A stretch of DNA of 64,000 nt, from assembly GCF_014385085.1 (NCBI RefSeq), contig NZ_JACRTD010000001.1, positions 248,001-312,000 of the forward strand. The letters are read 5' to 3'. Shown here piece after piece: positions 17,763 to 26,841 of this stretch (position 1 is its first letter; each line of letters begins with the position of its first letter). The notes beneath the pieces were generated by a model. It made no database searches. It was given only the letters and a program-made list of their open reading frames with translations, and had not been told where the DNA came from. The DNA is from Youxingia wuxianensis (GTDB lineage Bacteria > Bacillota > Clostridia > Oscillospirales > Ruminococcaceae). Made by a program: the position numbers and the translations under genes.

Positions 17763-18203
17763 ATGGAATATAAAAAAATGAAAGATGTCATTTATTTGCG
17801 GATTGATCAAGACGAAAGTGTCATAGATACCATTCAAGAAGTGTGCAGACGCGAAAAGGTATATACAGGATATTTTTGGGGGATTGGGGCTTGTGATCTT
17901 GCTATCCTTTCAACCTATCTTCCAGACAGAAATGAGTTTATAGACCACACAATTTCCGGCATGATCGAAATGATTTCTCTTATGGGAAATATTTCTGCTG
18001 ACGACAATAACAATCCTGTTCTTCATTGTCACGGTTCTTTTTCTTTCTTAAACCCAGACGGAAATATCGCTGTAACAGCCGGACATTTGAAAGACGCCCG
18101 TATTAGCTATACAGGTGAAATCGTCTTGCATATAGCAGATATGAAAATTGGTAGAATGATTGACCCGAAAACCGGAATTGAAGTTTGGAAACTACCCCAA
18201 TAG
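17763..18203 (+). CDS. PPC (DUF296) domain protein
   Basis: A 146-aa single-domain protein of the plants-and-prokaryotes-conserved fold, as in AT-hook proteins but without an AT hook. The core HCHGSFSF, GHLKDARISYTGEIVLH fits the family. Bacterial members are usually called DNA-binding, though evidence is thin. The conserved His cluster may bind metal or ligand. It is 7 bp after the flavin/ferredoxin gene and 13 bp before the sirtuin gene, so it lies in the same operon. Confidence 0.85.
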   Translation: MEYKKMKDVIYLRIDQDESVIDTIQEVCRREKVYTGYFWGIGACDLAILSTYLPDRNEFIDHTISGMIEMISLMGNISADDNNNPVLHCHGSFSFLNPDGNIAVTAGHLKDARISYTGEIVLHIADMKIGRMIDPKTGIEVWKLPQ

Positions 18204-18216
18204 GAGCGTGATAAAA

Positions 18217-19077
18217 ATGTTTTTCAAAAAGCCAACTCTTACACCACTTGATTTTGAAAGGCTAAAAGCAACATTAGATATGGCGGACGCGGTGATCATC
18301 GGGGCGGGTGCTGGCCTTTCGAGCGCTGCTGGATTTACCTATTCCGGGGAACGCTTCAACAAATATTTCAGTGATTTTTCGGAAAAGTATGGTTTCCACG
18401 ATATGTATTCTGGTGGCTTTTATCCTTATCCAACTTTGGAGGAGTATTGGGCGTATTGGAGCCGCTATATTCAAATCAACCGCTATGAAAGCACACCAAA
18501 ACCTGTTTATGAGCAGTTCTTTCAATTTGTAAAAAACAAAGACTACTTTGTTATCACAACAAATGTAGACCACTGTTTTCAAAAAGCAGGATTTGATAAA
18601 AAACGGCTCTTTTACACGCAGGGCGACTATGGCCTGTTTCAATGTTCCGAGCCCTGTTGTCAAAAGACTTATGATAATCAGGACCAGATCGAGCGCATGG
18701 TAGCGGAGCAATCGGATATGCGTATTTCTGCCGAGTTAATTCCCAAATGTCCTGTTTGCGGCAAGCCTATGGCGATGAACTTGCGGGCTGACGACAATTT
18801 TGTGCAGGACGCGGGGTGGTACCAAGCCGCAGAACGTTACAATCTATTTTTACGCCGCCATGAAAACACGCATATTCTCTTTTTGGAATTAGGCGTTGGC
18901 TATAACACACCGGGCATTATTAAATATCCGTTTTGGCAAATGACCGCTAAAAATCCCCATGCGACCTATGCTTGTCTAAATGATGGCGAAGCTGTTTGCC
19001 CGAAAGAAATCGAAAAAAAGGCGATCTGTATCAATGGAGATATCAGCGATATTTTAGGTTTCTTTACAAAGGCATAA
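18217..19077 (+). CDS. Class M sirtuin (SirTM), probable protein mono-ADP-ribosyltransferase
   Basis: A 286-aa Sir2-fold NAD-consuming enzyme. GAGAGLSSAAG is at residues 29-39 and TTNVD at 114-118. The catalytic His of deacylating sirtuins is replaced by Gln135 (FYTQGDYG). That replacement marks macrodomain-linked class M sirtuins, which ADP-ribosylate protein targets in response to oxidative stress. Cysteines at ~143-148 and CPVCG suit the zinc site. Its normal partner, a zinc macrodomain hydrolase, is at 61658-62446 beyond the ICE. No GcvH-like or lipoate-ligase gene is nearby, so the target is unknown. Confidence 0.9.
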   Translation: MFFKKPTLTPLDFERLKATLDMADAVIIGAGAGLSSAAGFTYSGERFNKYFSDFSEKYGFHDMYSGGFYPYPTLEEYWAYWSRYIQINRYESTPKPVYEQFFQFVKNKDYFVITTNVDHCFQKAGFDKKRLFYTQGDYGLFQCSEPCCQKTYDNQDQIERMVAEQSDMRISAELIPKCPVCGKPMAMNLRADDNFVQDAGWYQAAERYNLFLRRHENTHILFLELGVGYNTPGIIKYPFWQMTAKNPHATYACLNDGEAVCPKEIEKKAICINGDISDILGFFTKA

Positions 19078-19116
19078 TCATAAATCACAACAAAAAACCG
19101 AGCCAACCTACACTAA

Positions 19117-19152
19117 AACGTCGCTTTTTCAAGAAAAAGGCGGCGTTTTTTC
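19117..19152 (+). terminator. Terminator-like hairpin near the ICE left end
   Basis: ACGTCGCTTTTTC paired with AAAAAGGCGGCGT, followed by T-rich sequence. It would insulate the sirtuin operon from the ICE. Confidence 0.6.
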
Positions 19153-19272
19153 ATGGCCCGGTTTGGGAAAGGAGTGGTGCTGACTTTATACTAAAACGAA
19201 AGGGGGAATTTTTTTAGCTGGCCGGGCCGGGAGGTCTGGCCTTTTTCATCTCAAGAAAAAGGAGGTTAGCCA

Positions 19273-20787
19273 ATGGCAGATGAAAAAGTAAACGTGAGCG
19301 CGGAGGAAAGTAAAACCCCGGAAGCTCCGGCTCCGTCCGGGCCGGGCGATCCGCCCGCGCCGGAACACACCGAGGGGCCCGCTGTTCCTGGTGGGGCTCA
19401 GGCGGCCCCCGCTCATGCGGAGCCCTCCACGCCGGAGCAGTCTGTTATCCCTGGTATGGGTGAGGACGTTCCCGCGCCGTCCGGCAAGGTAATCAACCTT
19501 TCGGACATCCAGGCCGCTGATAAGGGCGGCAAGGAGGCTTCTGCTCCCGCCCCGGACAAGAAAGCGCCGGAGGCGGATAAGCCGCCGAAGCGCCGGGGCC
19601 GCCCGCCGAAAGAGCAGGCCGGGCCGACTGCGGAAAAAAAGGCAAAAGCGGCGGAGCCCCGCACAGGCCGCCCGTCTAAGGTTGATAAGGCGGCCCGTGA
19701 GGAGGCTCCGCCCTCTGTTCGGGACAAAGTGTCCAGAGGTAAGAAAGCCGACAAGGGTAAGGAAACGGGCTCCGGCGGTGCGCCTGCTTCTAAATCCGCT
19801 CAGACGGTAAAACCGGGCAAGGCCGCTCCCGTCAAGGAGGCGGCAGTCCCGCCGCCGGAAATCAAGCTGCCGCCCACGCCGGAGGTGCCGCCCCGCCCGG
19901 TGGAAGAGGGAAAAATCGTCTATCTGAAAATGTCGGAGCTCCATCCGTTCCACACGTTCCGGGAACACCCCTACAAGGTGCAGGACGATAAGGCGATGGA
20001 CGATCTGGTGGGGACGATCAAGGAACACGGCATTATGACCCCCGCCACCGTCCGCCCGGAAAAGGACGGCAAGGGCTATGAGATTATCGCGGGCCACCGC
20101 CGCCATCATGGTGGTGAACGGGCCGGGCTGGAGGAAATGCCCTGTATTGTCCGCGAGATGACTGACCTTGAAGCTGTCCGGGAAATGCGGAACAGTAACA
20201 AACAGCGCGGTGATCCCCTCCCCAGCGAGCTGGCAAAGCTCCTGGATTTGGAGGTGGAGGCCATCAAGCGCCAGGGGGCCCGCCCGAAAAATGAGAAAGA
20301 GGCCGAGGCCCTGGGTAAGCTCTCGGTGGAGATTGTGGGTAAGGATCACGACATGAACTATAAAAAGGTCATGCGGTATATCCGCCTGAACTCCCTGGTG
20401 CCGGAGCTTCTGGACAAGGTGGACGCAAAGCAGATGGGCTTTATGCCTGCGGTGGAGATCTCGTATATCAGGCCGGAAAACCAGCGGCTGATTGCCGTTT
20501 CCATTGACGGGGAGCAGTCCTCCCCCTCGGTGGCCCAGGCGAAGCGGCTCCACGAGCTGGACAAGGAGGGCAAGCTCAACGGCGATGTGATTGACGGTAT
20601 TTTAAGTGAAGAAAAAAAGGAGGATCGCGGTGTGATTATTTCGACTGCTGAACTGTCTAAGTATTTCGGTAAGGAGGTCACTCCTGCCAAAATGAAGGAG
20701 CAGATCATGGCCCTGTTGGACGAGTGGAAAGAGAAACAGCCGCCCGAACTGGCAAAGCCGGACAAGAAAAAGGACTTGGAGAAGTAA
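19273..20787 (+). CDS. ParB/Srx-type protein with long low-complexity N-terminus
   Basis: A 504-aa protein. Residues 1-205 are disordered and rich in Ala, Pro, Lys and Glu, with AT-hook-like RRGRPPKE. Residues ~215-310 are a ParB N-terminal domain (MSELHPFHTFREHPYKV, IMTPATVRPEKDGKGYEIIAGHRRHHGGERAGL). A helix-turn-helix-rich region follows. No parA is adjacent. It may bind the dispersed ICE palindromes, one of which lies inside this gene (19721-19740). That link is inference. RBS AAAAAGGAGG. Confidence 0.85.
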   Translation: MADEKVNVSAEESKTPEAPAPSGPGDPPAPEHTEGPAVPGGAQAAPAHAEPSTPEQSVIPGMGEDVPAPSGKVINLSDIQAADKGGKEASAPAPDKKAPEADKPPKRRGRPPKEQAGPTAEKKAKAAEPRTGRPSKVDKAAREEAPPSVRDKVSRGKKADKGKETGSGGAPASKSAQTVKPGKAAPVKEAAVPPPEIKLPPTPEVPPRPVEEGKIVYLKMSELHPFHTFREHPYKVQDDKAMDDLVGTIKEHGIMTPATVRPEKDGKGYEIIAGHRRHHGGERAGLEEMPCIVREMTDLEAVREMRNSNKQRGDPLPSELAKLLDLEVEAIKRQGARPKNEKEAEALGKLSVEIVGKDHDMNYKKVMRYIRLNSLVPELLDKVDAKQMGFMPAVEISYIRPENQRLIAVSIDGEQSSPSVAQAKRLHELDKEGKLNGDVIDGILSEEKKEDRGVIISTAELSKYFGKEVTPAKMKEQIMALLDEWKEKQPPELAKPDKKKDLEK

Positions 20788-21082
20788 CCGGGCCCCGCTT
20801 CTGGACACTTTGTCCAGAGGTAAGCACCCCGCGCTTGGGATGGGCTCTGTGGTGATATATCCCCCGTCGCCGGGTATCTTTTAGTACAGCCGGAGGTGGG
20901 CGGTCAAGGGGCGGAACGCCCGCCGCTTGCGGCGGCTTGCCCTTGACGGCCTGCCCCGGCTGTGCTATTCCCGGCTGGGCGGCGGGGGCATATATCCTCC
21001 AGAGCCGCCCCCTTTCCCTGGATAGGGAAAGGGCGGGGGGATAGGGTCGAACTACCTATTATAAATATCGGAGGTGTTGAAG
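20788..21082. other. Intergenic, with ICE palindrome and stem-loop
   Basis: 295 bp without a gene. It holds a copy of the ICE palindrome (20798-20821) and a long hairpin near 20906-20948 whose outer arms are GTCAAGGGGC and the CCCTTGAC complement. A possible TATTAT -10 lies before the DUF4406 gene. Confidence 0.5.
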
Positions 21083-21424
21083 ATGAAACGATCCCTTGCT
21101 TATATTACTGCCGCATGGCGCGGCGATCCTGCGGCGGACATGGAACAGGCGGCGCATTTCTGCCGTGTGGTCTACGATGCGGGCTATTCCCCCATCTGCC
21201 CCATGCTCTATCTGCCGCTGTTTCTCAATGACGCGGTGCCGGAGGAGCACAAGAACGGCATCGACATGGGCCGTGACCTGCTCCGGCGCTCCCGTGTGCT
21301 GGTGGTGTGCGGCCATACGATCACCGAGTCTATGAAAAATGATATTGCCGTGGCCCAGCGGCTGGGGATCACCGCCACCACCCTTGAGGGCATCCTGACC
21401 GTCAAGGGACAGGGCCGCCGCTGA
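21083..21424 (+). CDS. DUF4406-like protein
   Basis: A 113-aa Rossmann-like small protein, related in shape to nucleoside 2-deoxyribosyltransferases: RSLAYITAAWRGD at the start, then VLVVCGHTITESMKNDIAVAQRLGI. RBS GGAGGTG. It is common near the left end of such ICEs. Function is not established; nucleotide or ligand binding is likely from the fold. It lies 1 bp before ardA. Confidence 0.7.
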   Translation: MKRSLAYITAAWRGDPAADMEQAAHFCRVVYDAGYSPICPMLYLPLFLNDAVPEEHKNGIDMGRDLLRRSRVLVVCGHTITESMKNDIAVAQRLGITATTLEGILTVKGQGRR

Positions 21425-21425
21425 T

Positions 21426-22139
21426 ATGGCGTCCCTGTTTGAAGCCTACATCACCAACCTGGGAAAGTACAATGAGGGCGAGCTGGTTGGCGAAACGCTG
21501 AAATTCCCCACGACTACCGAAGAAGTACAGGGGCTTCTGAAACGCATTGGCGTGGACGGGGTACGTTATGAGGAATTTTTCATTACCAGCTTTGACGGTG
21601 ATGTGCTGGGGCTCTACGACTATCTCACGGAATATGAAAACCTGGACGAGCTCAATCATCTGGCCTGCCTGCTCTCCGAGCTGGATCAGGGCGAACTGGA
21701 GAAATTTGAGGCCGTGATTGATAGCGGTGAACATACGTCCAGCGTGGCCGATCTCATCAATCTGGCGCAAAACCTGGATTGCTACGAGTTTTATCCTGGT
21801 GTCGAGGACGATGAAACCCTGGGGCGCATCTATGTGGAGGACATGGAGGCCATTGACGTGCCGGAGCACCTGCTGAATTATTTTGACTATGAGGCATACG
21901 GGCGGGATATTCGGCTTGAAGAGGACGGCCACTTTGCCCCTGGCGGCTATGTGCTGAACAATGGCGGTCAATTCATCGAGCACTATCACGGGATCGAGGA
22001 CATTCCCGACGAGCACAAAGTTTTTGCCTTTCCGCAGCTCACGGTGCGGGAACAAATGGCAGCCTACAAAGAAATTATTGACGGTTCCTCCCTGGAGGGC
22101 TATCGGAAGATTGCCGCAAAGGAACACGAGGAACGATAA
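21426..22139 (+). CDS. ardA: Antirestriction protein ArdA
   Basis: A 237-aa highly acidic DNA mimic that inhibits type I restriction enzymes during DNA entry. It starts SLFEAYITNLGKYNEGELVGETLKFPTT, the ArdA opening, and is Glu/Asp-rich throughout. It sits immediately upstream of the transfer genes, so it would be expressed early in a recipient. Confidence 0.92.
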   Translation: MASLFEAYITNLGKYNEGELVGETLKFPTTTEEVQGLLKRIGVDGVRYEEFFITSFDGDVLGLYDYLTEYENLDELNHLACLLSELDQGELEKFEAVIDSGEHTSSVADLINLAQNLDCYEFYPGVEDDETLGRIYVEDMEAIDVPEHLLNYFDYEAYGRDIRLEEDGHFAPGGYVLNNGGQFIEHYHGIEDIPDEHKVFAFPQLTVREQMAAYKEIIDGSSLEGYRKIAAKEHEER

Positions 22140-22196
22140 CGGCACTTCTGGACGTTTTGTCCAGAGGTGCTTTTTTCATGGAAAGGAGGGATACGG

Positions 22197-22673
22197 CTGA
22201 TTGACGAGGACGTTTCCAGACGTACCATAGCAGTTTCGATCAAGGCGACAAAGCTCACGGGCCGGGTACTGGCCCAGGCGTGTCTGGCGGTGGGCCGGAA
22301 GATCAAGAAAACGTACCGGGCCCGCCAGACACCCCACGGAAAACAGACGGTGCGCCAGCTTATGGGCCACGGGGCCGCCACGAACAGCATCGAGGTGGAG
22401 TCCCCAAAGGACTTTGACCGGGTGGCCCGGCGCTGGAATGTGGACTATGCCTTTTATAAGACCGGGCCGGACAAATACCTGTTGTTCTTTAAGAGCGGGC
22501 AGGCCGACGCCATCACCGCTTGCTTTTCGGAATATTCCCGGCGCGTGTTGAAGCGTTCCAAGTCCCAGCGTGTTCCCATCCGGGAACAGCTCAAACGGGC
22601 TGCCGCTGAACTGGCCCGCCAGCCGTCCCACAAGAAAGAACGTGCAAGGGAGGCGGTGCATGAGGACAGATAG
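22197..22673 (+). CDS. PcfB-like conjugation protein, probable CUG start
   Basis: About 158 aa. The sequence after the start, IDEDVSRRTIAVSIKATKLTGRVLAQA, matches the PcfB (DUF3801) opening, in which Met precedes Ile-Asp/Asn-Glu. At that position the DNA has CTG (22197), 6 bp after GGAGGG. No ATG, GTG or TTG occurs in frame at a usable distance. PcfB-type proteins act as accessory factors of the relaxosome/coupling protein. The gene overlaps the coupling-protein gene start by 14 bp. Confidence 0.8.
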   Translation: MIDEDVSRRTIAVSIKATKLTGRVLAQACLAVGRKIKKTYRARQTPHGKQTVRQLMGHGAATNSIEVESPKDFDRVARRWNVDYAFYKTGPDKYLLFFKSGQADAITACFSEYSRRVLKRSKSQRVPIREQLKRAAAELARQPSHKKERAREAVHEDR

Positions 22674-23631
22674 CGTCAAAAAGTATGTGATACCCAATAT
22701 CCCGTATCTGTTTATTCTGTGGGCCTGCCTAAAGCTGGGGACGGCCTACCGTCTGGCCCCTGGAGCAGACTTTGCTCACAAGCTCATGGGCCTGGGGCAG
22801 AGCATCGGCCCGGCCTTTGCCGACTTTGCGCCGGGGCTGGCCCCCTTTGACTGGCTCATCGGTATTGTGGGCGCGGTGGGCTTTCGCCTGCTGATCTACT
22901 TCAAAAGCAAGAACGCAAAGAAATTTCGGCGGGATGAGGAATACGGGTCGGCCCGCTGGGGCACCGAAAAAGACATCAAGCCCTTTGTCGATCCAAAGTT
23001 TGAGAACAACGTCATTTTGACAAAGACGGAGTTTCTTACCATGAACACCCGGCCCAAAAATCCCGCCAACGCCCGCAACCTCAACGCCTGTATCATCGGC
23101 TCGTCCGGCTCCGGCAAAACCCGTTTCTGGCTCACGCCCCAACTGCTCCAGGCGCACAGCTCCTATGTGTGCGTCGATCCGAAAGGCGGGGTGCTCTCCC
23201 AGGTGGGGGCTTTCCTGCAACGCCGGGGGTATCAGGTCAAAGTGTTCAACAGCATAGATTTTTCAAAATCCATGCACTACAATCCGCTGTCCTACATCCA
23301 CAACGAGGCGGACATCCTCAAATTCGTGGACACCCTCATAGCCAACACCAAAGGCGAGGGCAAGGAGGGCGATCCGTTTTGGACGAAGGCGGAAACGCTT
23401 TTGTACTGCGCCCTAATTGCCTATATCATTTTCGAGGCACCCGCCGAGGATCGGAACATCAATACCCTGGTGGATATGATTTCCGGCATGGACGTGAAAG
23501 AGGATGACGAGTCCTATATGAACGCGGTGGATTATATGTTTAAGGGCCTGGAAAAGCGCAAGCCGGATTGTTTTGCCGTGAAGCAGTACAAAAAGTACAA
23601 ATTAGCCAGCGGAGATGTATGCTCTAAGTGA
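22660..23631 (+). pseudogene. VirD4/TcpA-type coupling protein, 5' part interrupted by insertion
   Basis: N-terminal 317 codons of a conjugative ATPase that hands relaxase-DNA to the secretion channel. Two membrane segments are followed by Walker A GSSGSGKT near residue 150. The frame leaves the gene at 23611-23612 (the GG of a Gly codon), adds six foreign residues and stops. The 3' part is at 41700-42584. Joined at GG they give a continuous 611-aa protein with LASGKTAKSILISCG across the junction. Confidence 0.93.
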
Positions 23632-23683
23632 CTTCTTAATCATGGTTTTTTGTCATGGTTAGTGAAGCAGCCACTTAGAGCAT
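23619..23683. repeat. Long inverted repeat at the left end of the nested element
   Basis: TGCTCTAAGTG pairs with CACTTAGAGCA across about 60 bp. An inner imperfect pair (CTTCTTAATCATG against CATGGTTAGTGAAG) lies inside it. It sits between the element edge and the recombinase gene, so it is probably the recombinase binding site or an expression control. Confidence 0.65.
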
Positions 23684-23705
23684 TTTCATTTCAGGAGGTA
23701 CAGCC

Positions 23706-25586
23706 ATGAGAAACGAGAAAATCACCCCACTGTATGAGCGTTTGAGCCGCGATGATGAATTACAGGGCGAGAGCAACTCCATAAGCCATCAAAAGCAGAT
23801 GTTAGAGGAGTTTGCCCGCCGGAACGGGCTGCCGAACCCTACCCACTTCACCGATGACGGTGTATCGGGAACCCGTTTTGACCGCCCCGGCTTTCTGGCG
23901 ATGATGGAGGAAGTCGAGGCCGGGCGGGTGGAGGCCATTGTTATCAAAGACATGAGCCGCCTGGGGCGTGACTATCTGAAAGTCGGCCAGGTCATGGAGA
24001 TTTTGCGGCAGCGCGGCGTCCGGCTGATCGCCATCAATGACGGTGTAGACAGTCTGAAAGGCGATGATGATTTTACCCCGTTCCGCAACATCATGAACGA
24101 GTTTTACGCCCGCGACACCAGCCGGAAAATCCGCTCCGTGTTCAAGTCCAAGGGTATGAGCGGCAAGCACCTGACCGGCACTGTCATTTACGGCTATCTG
24201 TGGGACGAAAAACGGGAACACTGGCTTGTGGACGAAGAAGCCGCCGAAGTGGTACGCCGCATCTTTTCCCTGACGATGGAGGGCTACGGCCCCTATCAAA
24301 TCTCCAAGCTGCTGTCCGAAGCAAAGGTTGAAATCCCCGCTGTCCATCTGGCCCGCTTCCACGAGGGCGTAAACAGGACGAAGCCGGTCAAAGACCCCTA
24401 CGGCTGGGGATCATCCACCATTGTGAACATCCTGAAAAAGCGGGAATACCTGGGCCACACCATCAATTTCAAGACCCGCAAGCACTTCAAGGACAAGAAA
24501 AGCCACTATGTTGACGAAAGCGAATGGACGATTTTCGAGAATACCCATGAGGCCATCATCGACCAGGAAACCTTTGACAATGTGCAGCGCATCCGGGCGA
24601 ATGTCAGGCGTTACCCGGACGGCTGGGGCGAGGCCCACCCCCTGACCGGCCTGATGTACTGCGCCGACTGCGGCGGCAAGATGTATGTTCACCGCACTTA
24701 CAACGGAAAACGCGACCCGCAGTTTACTTGCAGCCAATACACCAAAGTCCCATGCGGGACGCTCTGCGGCACACAGCACCGCATCCGGGCCGAGGCCGTC
24801 CTGACCCTGATAACCGATATGCTCCGGGCCATCGCGGAGTATTCCAAGAATGACAGGGCTGAGTTTATCCGCACCGTCCAGGAAACGCAGGCTGCCCAGC
24901 AGACCGCCGATATATCCAAGAAGCGGAAACGGCTGGCCGCCGCCCAAAAGCGGGCCGGGGAACTGGAAAAGCTGATCTGCAAAATCTATGAGGACAACGC
25001 CCTGGGTAAGCTGCCGGACGCCCGGTATGAGGCCCTGGACGCACAGTACGCCAAAGAGCAGGACACCCTCAATGCGGAAATCGCGGAACTGGAAAAGACC
25101 GTTACCGGCTATGAGCAGAGCCGGAAATCTGCGGAAAAGTTTATTGCCCTGATTGATAAGTACGAGAACTTCGACACGCTGACAAACACCATGCTCAACG
25201 AGTTTGTAGAGAAAATCCTTGTCCATGAACGCGCCCGGAAAGGCAGCCAGGACACCACGCAGGAGGTTGAAATCTACTTCAACTTTGTGGGCCGGTATAT
25301 CCCGCCCGCCTTGCAGCCGGTTCCCCTGACCCCGGAGGAACAGGAAGAACTGCGGAAGAAGGAGGAACGCAAGGACAGGCTTCACCAGAACTACTTGCGC
25401 CGCAAGGCAAACGGCAAGCAGAAGGAATGGGAAGAACGCTACAACGCCAAACGCAAGGCCCAGGTGGAGGCGGCAAAGGCCGCGATCCGGGCCGAGGATA
25501 TGGAGAAGGGCATTTTTACCACCGTCAGCCAGTTACCCAGACAGGAGCCGCATAAGGCCACCTTACCGGCCAGCGCCGCAGTTTAA
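23706..25586 (+). CDS. tnpX: Large serine recombinase (TnpX type)
   Basis: A 626-aa integrase/excisionase of the nested element. The resolvase domain starts YERLSRDDE with catalytic Ser15. A recombinase domain (GYGPYQISKLLSEAKV) follows, then a zinc ribbon (CADCGGKMY ... C), a coiled coil and a Lys/Arg-rich tail. RBS AGGAGG. The last 183 bp of this gene are included in the 360-bp repeat seen again at 28601. Confidence 0.93.
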   Translation: MRNEKITPLYERLSRDDELQGESNSISHQKQMLEEFARRNGLPNPTHFTDDGVSGTRFDRPGFLAMMEEVEAGRVEAIVIKDMSRLGRDYLKVGQVMEILRQRGVRLIAINDGVDSLKGDDDFTPFRNIMNEFYARDTSRKIRSVFKSKGMSGKHLTGTVIYGYLWDEKREHWLVDEEAAEVVRRIFSLTMEGYGPYQISKLLSEAKVEIPAVHLARFHEGVNRTKPVKDPYGWGSSTIVNILKKREYLGHTINFKTRKHFKDKKSHYVDESEWTIFENTHEAIIDQETFDNVQRIRANVRRYPDGWGEAHPLTGLMYCADCGGKMYVHRTYNGKRDPQFTCSQYTKVPCGTLCGTQHRIRAEAVLTLITDMLRAIAEYSKNDRAEFIRTVQETQAAQQTADISKKRKRLAAAQKRAGELEKLICKIYEDNALGKLPDARYEALDAQYAKEQDTLNAEIAELEKTVTGYEQSRKSAEKFIALIDKYENFDTLTNTMLNEFVEKILVHERARKGSQDTTQEVEIYFNFVGRYIPPALQPVPLTPEEQEELRKKEERKDRLHQNYLRRKANGKQKEWEERYNAKRKAQVEAAKAAIRAEDMEKGIFTTVSQLPRQEPHKATLPASAAV

Positions 25587-25763
25587 TCATCACAGTGCAA
25601 AGGAGGACGAACATGAACGAATTGACTTACACCCGCTGCGGAGATTACTACATCCCCGACCTGAAACTTTCCGAGCAGCCGGAAGCTCCCATCGGCAAGT
25701 ATGGCCGTATGCGGCAACGCTACCTGAAGGAACACCGGCCCGGCCTTTACAGCAGCATGATTT
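25404..25763. repeat. 360-bp direct repeat, copy 1
   Basis: Identical by eye to 28601-28960 (offset 3197). It covers the recombinase 3' end and the first 50 codons of tnpV. The two copies flank the third-level insertion. Confidence 0.92.
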
Positions 25764-25795
25764 CGGTGTGGACGATTTCGCTTTTATGGGAATAG
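25613..25795 (+). pseudogene. Truncated tnpV, copy 1
   Basis: The first 50 codons equal the intact tnpV at 28810. The frame then runs into foreign sequence after 25763 and stops at 25795. Loss of the C-terminal half makes function unlikely. Confidence 0.88.
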
Positions 25796-25920
25796 TATTT
25801 CTGTTTCTGGTCGTATTCGGAAAACAGCCGTTCCCCGCTCTGGTAGGCGGCGGCAGCGACAGCAGACTGGCGCTTGCTGCGCTGGACGATTTTCAGGTCA
25901 AAGTGCGGGCATGGTGGCAT
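25765..25920 (-). pseudogene. MobA/MobL relaxase, N-terminal fragment
   Basis: 52 codons from ATG 25920 with GGAGGT upstream, reading PHFDLKIVQRSKRQSAVAAAYQSGE. The SAVAAAYxSGE block is the MobA/MobL N-terminal signature. The gene is cut at the repeat boundary 25764, so no catalytic domain remains. It is related to, but different from, the intact relaxase at 37111. Confidence 0.85.
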
Positions 25921-26060
25921 GACGGATTGTGACCTCCTTTCTCCCGGCGTCCGGGCAAAGAAAAAGCAGGAAACCGTTCCATGATTTCCTGCTCGGTGGT
26001 GCCGCCGGTGGGCGGCTGGTATTCAGTTTTTATGGTAGGGGCAGATTGGCAAATGGAAAG

Positions 26061-26507
26061 CTATCTTTCTAACTTAACAAGATATTCTGTGGTATCTTCT
26101 TCAAACTTTTTCTGACCTGTCAAACGAAAACCATGCCTTTGGTAAAAGGAGATTGCTCTAATATTTTTTTCTAATGCCCATAAATTATTTGCATGGAGTT
26201 CTTTAATTGCAAATTCAATTAGCTCATTGCCAATTCCCTGACTTTGAAAAAATGTATCTACATATAATTTACAAATTTCTGTTCCGTTCATTTGAATAAA
26301 ACCCTTTATAAGACCATTATCAAATACATATATATTTTTGATAATTTCATCTTTTTTGAAGTAATTATTTACTAATGAAACAACTTGCAACTCCCCAAAA
26401 GAAAAACTTTCATCTTTGAATATAGGGAAAAAATTCATCCTGTTATTAAATACATATATTTCAGCTACTCTTGATAAATCATCTATTATTGCTTTTCTGA
26501 TATACAT
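26061..26507 (-). CDS. GNAT-family N-acetyltransferase
   Basis: A 148-aa acetyl-CoA-dependent transferase: IRKAIIDDLSRVAEIY at the start, acetyl-CoA loop FFQSQGIGNELIEFAI and terminal FYQRHGFRLTGQKKFEEDT. RBS AAAGGAG. It is much more AT-rich than its surroundings, a sign of separate origin. The substrate is unknown; small-molecule or drug acetylation is possible. Confidence 0.87.
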   Translation of the reverse strand: MYIRKAIIDDLSRVAEIYVFNNRMNFFPIFKDESFSFGELQVVSLVNNYFKKDEIIKNIYVFDNGLIKGFIQMNGTEICKLYVDTFFQSQGIGNELIEFAIKELHANNLWALEKNIRAISFYQRHGFRLTGQKKFEEDTTEYLVKLER

Positions 26508-26841
26508 CTTATATCTCCTTTACAACTTCCGATTTGTCGTTGCCTTCATTATACTGTATCAGCCCACAAAAAGGAATGGCTTTTCTGAAAACTTGTTGAC
26601 TGGAAGCAGCTTGCAGCGCAAGGTGTTTCCGGGCGGCAAGTCCACAAAGGGGTAGCTGGCGGCAGCCAGCGCAGGGGAAGTGTAGCTTCCCCTGTGATGA
26701 TTGGCAGGAGCCGGAGCGCTGCGGGCAATCATCCGCTTTCCGCAGGAAGCCCCCGGCAGGGCGCAACACACTACCTTCAGGTAGTGTATAGTTGCGCCCT
26801 CTTTCAGAGGGGCAGTCCACGGGCTGCGGCTCTGGAAGCGA
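26508..26841. other. Intergenic with probable oriT
   Basis: About 330 bp without a gene. The notable content is the nested inverted repeat at 26759-26799; the rest is GC-rich with no clear signal. Confidence 0.5.
26759..26799. other. Candidate oriT of the third-level element
   Basis: Outer arms GGGCGCAAC and GTTGCGCCC enclose inner arms CACTACCT and AGGTAGTG. TTGCGCCCT-type sequence beside a hairpin is typical of nic regions used by MobA/MobL relaxases. Confidence 0.6.

Noticed and set aside
18217..19077. Sirtuin as an ordinary protein deacetylase
   Set aside because: The catalytic His position is Gln (TQGDYG), as in class M sirtuins.
19246..20553. Minus-strand 435-aa Arg/Leu-rich ORF opposite the ParB-like gene
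   Set aside because: Low-complexity antisense of the Ala/Pro-rich region; not a real protein.
23619..23683. CRISPR or IS-type terminal repeat
   Set aside because: Only one inverted repeat, no spacer periodicity, and no matching repeat at the right end; a recombinase site or regulatory stem is likelier.
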